From the NCBI GenBank assembly GCA_025765615.1, contig JAIVFJ010000017.1:1-64000 (forward strand): a stretch of 64,000 nt of DNA, read 5' to 3'. Shown piece by piece: positions 10,444-18,341 of the stretch. Source of the stretch: Zopfochytrium polystomum (Eukaryota > Chytridiomycota > Chytridiomycetes > Chytridiales > Chytridiaceae). Positions within the stretch are counted from its first letter, which is position 1. Each line of letters begins with the position of its first letter. A program made the translations under genes and the position numbers. The notes below the pieces were generated by a model. The model made no database searches. It worked only from the letters and a program-made list of their open reading frames with translations, and was not told where the DNA came from.

Positions 10444-10809
10444 TGGGTGCGAGTGCTCGACGTGAACAGACAAGACATAAGGGAGAAGCGCGCGTCTCGC
10501 ACCATCACAGAGCTGCGGCTGTTCGGTTGGCAAAGAGCAAAGAGACAGAGAGTGATGAGTGCGTGTGTGTGGTGGTGCAGATGAGATGGGACGTCGAGAC
10601 CGGGAGCGGAAGCGGACAGGCAGAATTGCCGCGGGGTCCTCGGAATCCGCAATCAAACAGAGTGATCAAAAGGAAAAAGGAAAGCAATCTCCCGACGGGG
10701 CTCCTCCGTCGGTGGCGTAAATGCGTTAGTTTTGTCTCGTTCCCAACTCAGTGTTTCCATTTCCTTTTTTTTTTTTTTTTTTCGTTTTTTCTTTTCGTTA
10801 CTACATATC

Positions 10810-11700
10810 ATGGCCACCACCACTCAACCGCCGCCGCGGACACCGCGGCCCGTCACGCGGCCGTCGCCGCCGCGTGCGAGGCCATTGCCGCGGCCTCCCC
10901 TTGGTACAACCCCGCTACCTACGCCGACACAAAGGCCCTTTGCACCGCCTGCACCGACAAGAACATCGACCTGGTCAAGTCCATCCTCAAGAAGGGTGTG
11001 AATCCGGACGGCCGCGTCGTCATTCCTGTCTCTATCCCAGATGACCCCGCCGAGCCACAAGAGACCGAGACGGTCTCCGCCCTCCTCATTTCGAGCCAGA
11101 TGAACCTCCCCGCATGCGTCGCCGTCCTCCTCGACCACGGCGCGGACGTCACGATCGCGAGCAGCAAAGGCGTGACCGCCCTTCACGCGGCCTGCCGCGA
11201 AGCCCTTCCCGAGATGGCTGCACTTCTGCTGGACCGCGGCGCGGCGGCCGACGCCCGCGCGCACGACGGAACTCCCGCGATCCTCGACGCCGCCGCAGCC
11301 GGCAGCACCGAGTGCGTCCGCCTGCTCCTGGACCGCGGCGCCGCGGCGGATTCCGCCGCCAACCCGGACCGCTTCGACCGCACGCCGCTCCTTGCGTCGC
11401 TGTGGGCCGAGAACATCGACTGCGTGCGGCTTCTGCTGACCCGCGGCGCCGACCCGAACGGCATCCTCGGCGGCGGGGGCGATGTGCCCGATATGCGGGC
11501 GATCCTGCTGCACGTGGCCGCAATGCAGGGCAGCGCCGACGCCGTGGCGGCGCTCCTCGACGCCGGCGCGGATATCCGCAGGGCCGACGCGCACGGCCAC
11601 GAGGCGCTGCACGTCGCCGCGGCAGTGAGCGACCCGCCGCCCGACGCCAGCGTCGTCAAGTGCCTCCTCGCGCGCGGCGCGGACCCCAACGTCCTCGTAC
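10810..11700 (+). pseudogene. Ankyrin-repeat paralogue, broken at both ends
   Basis: Plus-strand relative of the gene at 8801-10047. The family's N terminus (AARHAAVAAACEAI, then PWYNPATYADTKAL) and about seven ankyrin repeats are clear, including VTALHAACREA, APAILDAAAAG-like and EALHVAAA repeats. The ATG at 10810 corresponds to the family start but is out of frame with everything that follows, implying an indel in the first 30 bp. Similarity to the paralogue stops near 11700 (GADPNVLVPGK) and is replaced by unrelated sequence. A T17 tract lies just upstream (10769-10785). Confidence 0.65.
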
Positions 11701-11861
11701 CCGGCAAAGGCCCTCGTCGTCATCCGTGGCATTGTGGTGCAGCTGGTGGCTTGCCGCGTCATCGTCCTCGACCGGGCCTTCTGTTGCACCGCTGTGCGCG
11801 GCCATTCAGCGTGGGTAGGGGGTCGGCGAGCCTCAGCTAGCGGCGGAGGTGGTAGGCCTCA

Positions 11862-12345
11862 CGTAAAACTATAACAAAACGAAAAAAATTGACAAAAAAT
11901 CAATTACTCTGTGGGGACGCTGTGGTGAAATAAAACCGTAACAAAATGAAAAAATTGACAAAAAAAATCAATTGCAAGTCTGTGGGAACGCTGTTGGGGG
12001 CACTCTGTGTGGGACGCAGTGCGGGCTTTGGGAGTCTGTCGGACGCAGTCTGGGGTTCGGGAGTCTGTCGGAACGCTGTGGAGAGGGGACTCTGTGGGAC
12101 GCTCCGGCTTCGACGCCCTCTGTGGGACGCAGTGAGGACATAGTTTTTTTTGCCCTCACCATAACAAAATGAGAAAATTGACAAAAAAAATCAATTTCCG
12201 GAATTGGCAGACTCTGTGGGAAGGCTGGTGCAAGGGGCACCCTCTGTGGGAACGCTGATGAGAGGGCGCCCTCTGTGGGACGCAGTGCGGCTTCGTTTGC
12301 ACTAATCGGCTTCGTTGGCACTGATCGTGGGCCGGATGGATATGT
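11862..12345 (-). repeat. Repeat-rich 3' region of the second LINE
   Basis: Two interleaved repeats. Three copies of an A-rich core (ATAACAAAATGA then AAATTGACAAAAAAAATCAA on the plus strand; AATTGA...TCAATT is itself inverted) occur near 11870, 11940 and 12165. Between them are about nine variants of a GC-richer unit, consensus CTCTGTGGGACGCAGTG. The block ends at GGATGGATATGTCTAGG (12334-12350), whose CTA is the ORF2 stop codon. A related block with the same core and the same end motif occurs alone at 25190-25544. Confidence 0.7.
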
Positions 12346-15300
12346 CTAGGGTAAGGGATGTGAGAAAACTGGAGCTCCAGAGGCCAGGTCAAGTTGGAGG
12401 CGGTGCATCATGATACGGCTTATGTGGCCAATGAGAGAGGGGGAGTTCAAGCGAGAGTTGAGGTCAACAATCATGTCAGAGCAGTATTCATTGTAAAAGT
12501 CAGGGAAGTTATGGGTCATGGGGTGATGGAGGAGGGCATTGGGAAAAGAGGTGCAGTAGCCAACCAGGCGTTTGAAGGTTTTGCGACAGAGTGTGGTGAG
12601 GTTGTTGAGGAAAGTACGGGGGAGAATGGCAGTTTTCCACAGAAAGCGGACGCGTGGGAGGAGAACGTTACGGATGAGGTAAGAAGCAATTTTGTCACCC
12701 ATCTTTTTGTGTTTGATAATGTCGAGGAAATTGGTGGTGGTGGAAAGGATTTGCTGCCGTGCTGCTGAGCTCATACCGTCTGCTGTGAAGTAGTTGCCTA
12801 GGTGTCGAAAGGTGGTGTTTGGCGGGTGGATGGGAAGGACTGTGGTGCCCCAGTTGATGGTGGTAGGTGCTGATCGCGGGGTGTTGACAGCGGAGATGAA
12901 GATTTTCTTGGTGTTAGACTCGATGTCGTTATGTGACTGGTACTCAAAGAGGAGGTCGGCCTGAAGCTGCAGATCCTCCAGGGTGCTGGAGAGGGTGTTG
13001 GTGTCGTCGACAAGGGCAAAGCCAGTAACAGAGACAGGGGGTGGGGGGTTGAAGAATTGGACAGGGAAGTTACGAGGGGTGGGAACTGAGAAAATGAAAC
13101 CGGTGGTACAGCGATCAAGAACGCAAAGAACAGGGTCCCAAAAGATACGCCAATCAAGGGGTCCCTCAAGGGAGCCTTGCTGAATCATAGTGCCAATGGG
13201 GAAGGAAGGGGATGGGCCAAAAGCTGTGATGACAGAGGAACGAAAACGACGTTGGGAATTGACACGCATGCGAACATAAGAAGAGGGGAGGTGAATACGT
13301 TCCCAGGAGGCAATGAGGCCAGCAACAGGGGTGCTGTCAAAAGCTTTCTTAATGTCGTTGAGGAGAAGGTATAAGGGCTGTTTAGTGGAATGGGCAAGGT
13401 CAAGGGCGTAGCGTACAAGGTGGAGAGGCGGGTCAGGAGAAGAGCCAGGTAGGGCAGAGAAGTTGCGACCAAGGAGTACATTGTGAGAAGAGAGGATGGA
13501 AGAGATACGAGAAAGACGGATGGATTGAACAACTTTGGCAGCAAGTTCGCAGAGGCTGATTGGACGGAGGTTAGTGATGTCACCACCCCACGCAGCTTTC
13601 TTGGGTATGGGGAAGATGGAGGAAGATGCCCAAGAGTCTGGGATGTCGAGGAAGAGAAAAGAGCGAATGATGAGGGAGGAGAAGAATGCAAGAGCATCAG
13701 GACCAGCTGCGAGGAGAAGCTCTCTGGAGATTTGGGAGGGGCCAGGGGCTTTGTTTGAGGCAAGAGATGTGAGAGCGTTTTTGACATCGTTGGCAGAAGG
13801 GGGCAGCATAACCTTGGAGAAAAGATCTGGGGGGATGTGGGGACGGGGTTGCATCTCAGAGTGAAATGGAGAGGATGGTGGGAAGGGAGTGAGGGTACGA
13901 GGGCGAAACCAGTGTTCAACCTGTTGTTGGCAGATACCAGGGACAAGGTCAGGATCGTGGGTGATTGAGGGACCTTCGGCAGTAGTATAGCGAATGTGGT
14001 CGATGCTAGAGTTGCTGCGCGTGCGGTTGAGGATGTTGTTGAGGACAGTCTTTATCTTGCCAGAAGAGAAAAGGTCGTGTCTATGTGTGAGAGCTGTGGC
14101 AATGTCCTCCATTTTGTGCTTTTCTGCTGCCTGGCGTTGGGCACGGTAGATGGCCTGGCGATGGCGGTTGAGGGCGGGGAGTAAAACATCACGATAGTCA
14201 GTTGTGTCCAAGAAGCGGGCTTTGTACTGAGAGTGGATGTGGGACAAGAAGGAGTAAGACTGATCTGCGCCCCACTCAGATGGGGTCAAAGGAATGGAAG
14301 GGAAGATGTTAGCCAGATCATGCGCAGGGTCTTTGGCAAGTGCCCACAGTTTCTCTACTTTCCAACGTGCAACAAGGAATGGTTTGGCACGGCAATCTAT
14401 CTTTGGCGCTACTGAGGAGGTTCCCTTGTGAGGAAGGAACTTTTTGCCAAGCCGAAGCAGTAACTCGTGAAATGATGTGGAGAGTGTGTCAAGGTGGCTG
14501 ACGAGGAGTGATGCACATTCTGGGGAGGGGTATTGAAAGGGTAGGGATGGAGAATGGAGGAACTCAAGCTCGGAGGGGAGAAGAATGCTGTCCAAGGCTG
14601 CAAGGGCTGCTGAGAGGGGGGCAAGCTCAACTGAGACGGCTGAAGTGTAATTGTCGAGTTGCTCCTCTGAAGCTTCCAGGGGTTTGATGACCTGCCGGCG
14701 CAGAGGGGAGAAGGGAAAAGTGTGGAAGGGGGAGGAAGCAAGAATTATGTTGAAGGGGAGGTGGTCTGAAGTGTCAGTGAGATGGGGCTCTTCAAGTGGA
14801 GAAGAAATGTTAGCTTCAGTGACGTAGTCAAGAGCAGGGGGTGAGAGCCAAATGCTGTCCAAACGAGAGGAGTAGGAGCCAGCAGTGTGTGTGTAAGAGG
14901 GTAAGTCTGGGTGCAGGTGTCGAAAGGAATCAACAAAGCCTTTCAGGGAGAGGGTGGGGAGGAACCCATGGTGGGAAGTAGGTGTGGGGGCTCTGGTGGA
15001 GTGGTCAAGGGGGTCAGTGATGGCATTCCAGTCACCAAACCAGTAGGCTTGGTGGGGTGAGGTGGAGTCAGATGAGGCAAGAGAGTTGCACCATTTTTGT
15101 AAGTCAGGGAGTTCCTCAGATTGGGGGTCAGCAGGCCAGTAAATATTTCGCAGGAGGATGGAGCGTCGAGCAAAAGATAAGGTGAGGGCAATGGCACGAG
15201 TTCCAAAGTGGGAGACGTCAGTGATGTGTGGTGCCAGGGAAGATGAAATGATGAAACCAACGCCAGCGTGACGGGAGGGGGTGGAGGATATGAAGAAACC

Positions 15301-15516
15301 TTTGTAATTCCTAGTGATGTGACGAATGGAGTGGGTGGCCTCTGTGTCAGAGCAGCCAGTTTCTTGAATGGCAAGGATGGTGGTTTTGGTGTGATCGAGC
15401 CAGTGGAAGATAGATGCAGCCTTGGTGGGGAAGGCACGACGGATGTTCCAAGTTGCAAAGCGAGGGAGGGGTGGTGGTGTTGGGGGTGGTGTGCAAGACA
15501 CAGGGCTAGTTGACAT
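12346..15516 (-). CDS. Second LINE ORF2: endonuclease-reverse transcriptase
   Basis: About 1056 residues from ATG 15516. The N-terminal EEP endonuclease shows ATWNIR, AIQETG, RNIYWPAD, FGDWNAI, SRLDSIWLS and SDHLP, i.e. all the usual metal and phosphate-binding positions. RT blocks follow: NLRPISLC, LLLNDIKKAFDS, IQQGSLEGPLDW and GFALVDDTNTLS. The third block has VDD rather than the common Y/F-A-D-D. No Cys-His knuckle is seen at the C terminus. The single frame is intact, so this copy may be recently active. Its TAG stop lies inside the conserved motif that starts the 3' region. Confidence 0.9.
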   Translation of the reverse strand: MSTSPVSCTPPPTPPPLPRFATWNIRRAFPTKAASIFHWLDHTKTTILAIQETGCSDTEATHSIRHITRNYKGFFISSTPSRHAGVGFIISSSLAPHITDVSHFGTRAIALTLSFARRSILLRNIYWPADPQSEELPDLQKWCNSLASSDSTSPHQAYWFGDWNAITDPLDHSTRAPTPTSHHGFLPTLSLKGFVDSFRHLHPDLPSYTHTAGSYSSRLDSIWLSPPALDYVTEANISSPLEEPHLTDTSDHLPFNIILASSPFHTFPFSPLRRQVIKPLEASEEQLDNYTSAVSVELAPLSAALAALDSILLPSELEFLHSPSLPFQYPSPECASLLVSHLDTLSTSFHELLLRLGKKFLPHKGTSSVAPKIDCRAKPFLVARWKVEKLWALAKDPAHDLANIFPSIPLTPSEWGADQSYSFLSHIHSQYKARFLDTTDYRDVLLPALNRHRQAIYRAQRQAAEKHKMEDIATALTHRHDLFSSGKIKTVLNNILNRTRSNSSIDHIRYTTAEGPSITHDPDLVPGICQQQVEHWFRPRTLTPFPPSSPFHSEMQPRPHIPPDLFSKVMLPPSANDVKNALTSLASNKAPGPSQISRELLLAAGPDALAFFSSLIIRSFLFLDIPDSWASSSIFPIPKKAAWGGDITNLRPISLCELAAKVVQSIRLSRISSILSSHNVLLGRNFSALPGSSPDPPLHLVRYALDLAHSTKQPLYLLLNDIKKAFDSTPVAGLIASWERIHLPSSYVRMRVNSQRRFRSSVITAFGPSPSFPIGTMIQQGSLEGPLDWRIFWDPVLCVLDRCTTGFIFSVPTPRNFPVQFFNPPPPVSVTGFALVDDTNTLSSTLEDLQLQADLLFEYQSHNDIESNTKKIFISAVNTPRSAPTTINWGTTVLPIHPPNTTFRHLGNYFTADGMSSAARQQILSTTTNFLDIIKHKKMGDKIASYLIRNVLLPRVRFLWKTAILPRTFLNNLTTLCRKTFKRLVGYCTSFPNALLHHPMTHNFPDFYNEYCSDMIVDLNSRLNSPSLIGHISRIMMHRLQLDLASGAPVFSHPLP

Positions 15517-15558
15517 AGTTGACTAAGGGGTGCAGGAAGTCCTGCTAATAATGTCTCT

Positions 15559-15559
<1 letters not shown>

Positions 15560-15595
<36 letters not shown>

Positions 15596-15633
15596 GAGAA
15601 ATAAGAGTGATATCAATAGCAAAGGGGCTTTCA

Positions 15634-15674
<41 letters not shown>
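15560..15674. repeat. T35 / 40-nt spacer / A40 inverted homopolymer pair between ORF1 and ORF2 of the second LINE
   Basis: On the plus strand T at 15560-15594 and A at 15635-15674, separated by 40 bases of mixed sequence. In the element's RNA this reads U40-spacer-A35 and could form a hairpin of more than 30 A-U pairs directly after the ORF1 stop and just before the ORF2 start. The exact tract lengths may be affected by sequencing slippage. Confidence 0.8.
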
Positions 15675-15676
<2 letters not shown>

Positions 15677-15688
15677 TAAGAATATTGG

Positions 15689-17353
15689 TCAAGTTGAGGC
15701 AGTGTTCCTAGTTTTTGAGGCAGTTTTTGGGGCAGGTTTGGGGGCAGGTTTGGCAGCAGGTTTGGGGACAGGTTTGGGGGCAGTTCTGTTGGGAGGAGTT
15801 GAAGAGGAACTGGAGCTTGAGTGTGTGGTGACAGCTGATCGAGCTGGGACAGTAGTAGTAGAAGAAGGTTCAGCGGAGGAACGGTCGTCAAGGTCCTCAT
15901 CAATCGGGTCATTGTATTTCAACCATTCTTCAATTGTCCGGAGGCGAGAGCTGAGGAGCTGGGTGGTTGTGTCCACTGTCGTGAGGCGGCTGTCCAATTG
16001 TGCAGTGAGTGGCTCCAGTGTGGTGACTCGCTGATTTAGGTTGTGGATGGCGCCAGCATGGTTTTTGAGTGAAGTATCCACGTTGGCTGCAGCAGCTGCA
16101 AGTCTCTGAATGTCGTGGTCCACCTTTGCTAAGCCGTGTTCCAGTGCTGCAGGGATTGGCTCAAGTTGGGAAAGCTGAGTGGTGAGTTTTTGGATGTCAG
16201 TGCGTACTGTTGTCTGATGCTCTTTCAGCTCTGTGCGCAAGGAGGTCTGTTGTGCGAGAAGCTGTTGCTGGATGTTTTCAAGGACCTTCAAAATTGACTG
16301 CAGCTGTGGAGGAGGGACAGGAGGGGGAGCAGGCAGGACAGGTGGGGGAGTTGTGGTGTCAGGAGGGGCCTGAGCTGTCTGGCTGTTGTCTTTGGAATCT
16401 GCTGAAGTGGCTTGGTTAAGGAGGGAGCCAGAGGGGCGGCCAGTTTTGCAAGATTGAGAGGTATGGTTGGAGTTTCCACAACGGCGACAGCAGGGGAAGG
16501 GAGTGAAATCTTCCTTTTGGAGTGGGTGAAATGGGAGTGCACGGCCATTGAAGACAACTGATTGGTTAGTTTTTTGCAACATCAATGCGCGGGTTGTAAA
16601 AACAAAATGGGCAGACGACGAAAGGCCAGCAGTGCCCTTTGCTGAGTTGAAGAATCCTGGAATGCGAACTGACGTGCACCCAAACTCATATTGGATGGCC
16701 TGAAGGTCATAGATACTTGTGGAGCGACGAATGTTATAAAGGACAGCTGTGCGTTGCTTTTCATCGCTGATTCGCTGCTGGTTTTCTGCAGAAGGTTCCA
16801 GTGGTCGAATAGTGACACCTGCACCCATAATAGTTATGAACTGAGGGGGATTGTGAGGAGGGCCGTCAAAAAGAACTGTGGCGGATGCGGAGGCAGAAAG
16901 CTGGTGGTGTGCAAAATGAATAGCCATTATGGAGCCGCACGAGGATAAAGCAGAGGTGATTGCATGACGCAGGGAGTCCTTTTGCTCATCAAAGTTCTTT
17001 CTAGTAGTTCCAGGAGCCAGGTGTTGGAGTACGAGTTGGTTGGTAGGTTCGTTGGTGAATTCTGTGGCAGCAGCTGGTAGTCGACAGGTGTAAGAAAATT
17101 TAATGTGTGGGGATGTGGTCTGAAGACGGGCAGCCTGTTCGTTTGACAAAGGATGCAGAAGGCGGAGCGAGTAAGAAGTCTGGTCCTTTGAGAGCAAGGG
17201 CCGCTGTCGGATGGTGAGGTCGCAAGTGGAGATAAAGCGTAGGATGTCAAGTTCAGTGAGTGGGGCAATAGTGGGGTCTGGCTGAGTGGTGATTGTCAAT
17301 ATGTGTTGATCAGCGTGGGTGCCGAAGAACGTGGAGGGAGGTGAGCTGCTCAT
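15689..17353 (-). CDS. Second LINE ORF1: gag-like protein with zinc knuckle and coiled coil
   Basis: About 554 residues from ATG 17353 (the frame is open further upstream, into the leader repeats, but that part is repetitive). Features in order: an N-terminal domain with RRM-like character (SALSSCGSIMAIHF, SASATVLFDG), a second such region (FGCTSVRIPGFF), a zinc knuckle PCCRRCGNSNHTSQSCK (C-x2-C-x4-H-x4-C), a Pro-rich linker, a long coiled coil from about ILKVLENIQQQ to LRTIEEWLK, and a basic Lys-Pro-Ala tail. Such proteins coat the element's RNA. The stop is 14 bp from the A40 tract on the plus strand. Confidence 0.8.
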   Translation of the reverse strand: MSSSPPSTFFGTHADQHILTITTQPDPTIAPLTELDILRFISTCDLTIRQRPLLSKDQTSYSLRLLHPLSNEQAARLQTTSPHIKFSYTCRLPAAATEFTNEPTNQLVLQHLAPGTTRKNFDEQKDSLRHAITSALSSCGSIMAIHFAHHQLSASASATVLFDGPPHNPPQFITIMGAGVTIRPLEPSAENQQRISDEKQRTAVLYNIRRSTSIYDLQAIQYEFGCTSVRIPGFFNSAKGTAGLSSSAHFVFTTRALMLQKTNQSVVFNGRALPFHPLQKEDFTPFPCCRRCGNSNHTSQSCKTGRPSGSLLNQATSADSKDNSQTAQAPPDTTTPPPVLPAPPPVPPPQLQSILKVLENIQQQLLAQQTSLRTELKEHQTTVRTDIQKLTTQLSQLEPIPAALEHGLAKVDHDIQRLAAAAANVDTSLKNHAGAIHNLNQRVTTLEPLTAQLDSRLTTVDTTTQLLSSRLRTIEEWLKYNDPIDEDLDDRSSAEPSSTTTVPARSAVTTHSSSSSSSTPPNRTAPKPVPKPAAKPAPKPAPKTASKTRNTAST

Positions 17354-17439
17354 GAAATAGGGGGGTGCCAATCCCAATTCAGCACAAAGGTTGTGATGTG
17401 GTTGCAATGTGGTTGTGGTGGTGAAGGAGGAAAGTGATT

Positions 17440-17895
17440 GCTGGAGGCAATCTGGCAGCAATCTGAAGTCAATCTGACGATGATCTGACGACAATCGGAT
17501 GATTATCTGGCAATCTGACAAGAATTGGGCGTTCTGGTAATAATCTGTGTCAATCTGGCGACAATCTGATGATGATATGATGATCTGGAGACAATCTGAC
17601 GAAAATCTGACGTTGACCTGACAATGATGTGACAATCTGACGAAGATCTGACGTCAATCTGACGATCTGGAGTCAATCTGATGAAGATCTGATGTCAATC
17701 TGATGATCTGGAGTCAATCTGACGTTGACCTGACGATGGTCTGACGATCTGATGAAGATCTGACGTCAATCTGGCAGTGGCAAAGCGGTGGGGGGTGGTG
17801 GTGGAGGGTTCTGGAGTCAATCTGAAGTCGATCTGATGATGATCTGGCGATCTGACAACAATCTGATGTTGATCTGACGTTGATCTGGCAGTGGG
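17440..17895 (-). repeat. Short-period repeat in the 5' leader of the second LINE
   Basis: Dense array of units around ATCTGACG (variants CAATCTGACG, GATCTGATG, GATCTGGAGT), spaced mostly 11-13 bp, covering about 450 bp on the 5' side of ORF1. It is interrupted by two GGTGGTGG-rich stretches (17790-17812 and 17900-17945). Position suggests promoter-monomer repeats as in some mammalian L1 leaders, or transcription-factor sites; both are inference. Confidence 0.75.
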
Positions 17896-18016
17896 AAGGC
17901 GGTGGAGGGCGGTGGCAATGTGGTGGGGGGTGGTGGTGGTGGTGGAGGGTGCAGTCTTGAGTGTCTCTTGACAAGGTTTTTTTCCTGAATCAATTCTGAC
18001 TGTTTCCTGATTTTCT

Positions 18017-18174
18017 TTGGCATCAGTTGATCTAGTGAAGTCCCTTTGTTCAGACAAGACAGCAAGGAATCAAGAGTTTGACGTAGATGACCTAGATGCC
18101 CATGCAATTGTGTCTGATGCCATTGGAGCTGCAGCTGCTGTAGATGCTCAAAACACAAGGAGTTCTCTTGATGT
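18017..18174 (+). other. Probable upstream exon of the recombinase-helicase gene
   Basis: A stop-free stretch with protein-like composition (DVDDLDAHAIVSDAIG, VDAQNTRSSLDV) followed by a good donor site, G|GTGAGC, at about 18174. It lies 170 bp before the first secure exon of the recombinase-helicase gene and has similar codon use. However, joining it to the exon at 18342 in the obvious way does not keep the frame, and no in-frame ATG is visible. The second LINE begins about 100 bp further upstream, so the true 5' end may have been displaced or damaged. Confidence 0.35.
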
Positions 18175-18341
18175 TGGTGAGCTCCTGCTCCCCTTGCTCA
18201 TTTGACACTGCATATTTTTCCTAAAAGACGTCTTCTCCCTCTCTCTCTTTCTCACTTACTCTCTCCCACACACACACTCTCTCTCTACGTCACATATTTT
18301 CAATGTTTTAAGATGTTACAAGTCTTGGTGATTCATTTCAG

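Larger units (their letters stand above)
11862..17900 (-). mobile_element. Second LINE, two-ORF, different family from copies A/B
   Basis: Minus-strand LINE with a repetitive leader (about 17440-17895), ORF1 with a zinc knuckle, a short intergenic segment with opposing homopolymers, ORF2 with N-terminal endonuclease and RT, and a repeat-rich 3' region. Its proteins show no close resemblance to those of copies A and B. Both ends are approximate: the 3' limit is set by the last copy of the A-rich core near 11870 and the 5' limit by the end of the short-period repeat. No clear target-site duplication was found by eye. Confidence 0.75.

Noticed and set aside
8880..10652. Several long frames antisense or shifted to the ankyrin genes
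   Set aside because: High GC and third-position bias generate long shadow frames; only the frames with ankyrin repeats are real.
15560..15674. Assembly artefact at the T/A homopolymers
   Set aside because: Lengths may be inexact, but the flanking ORF1 and ORF2 are intact and correctly ordered, so the join itself is credible.
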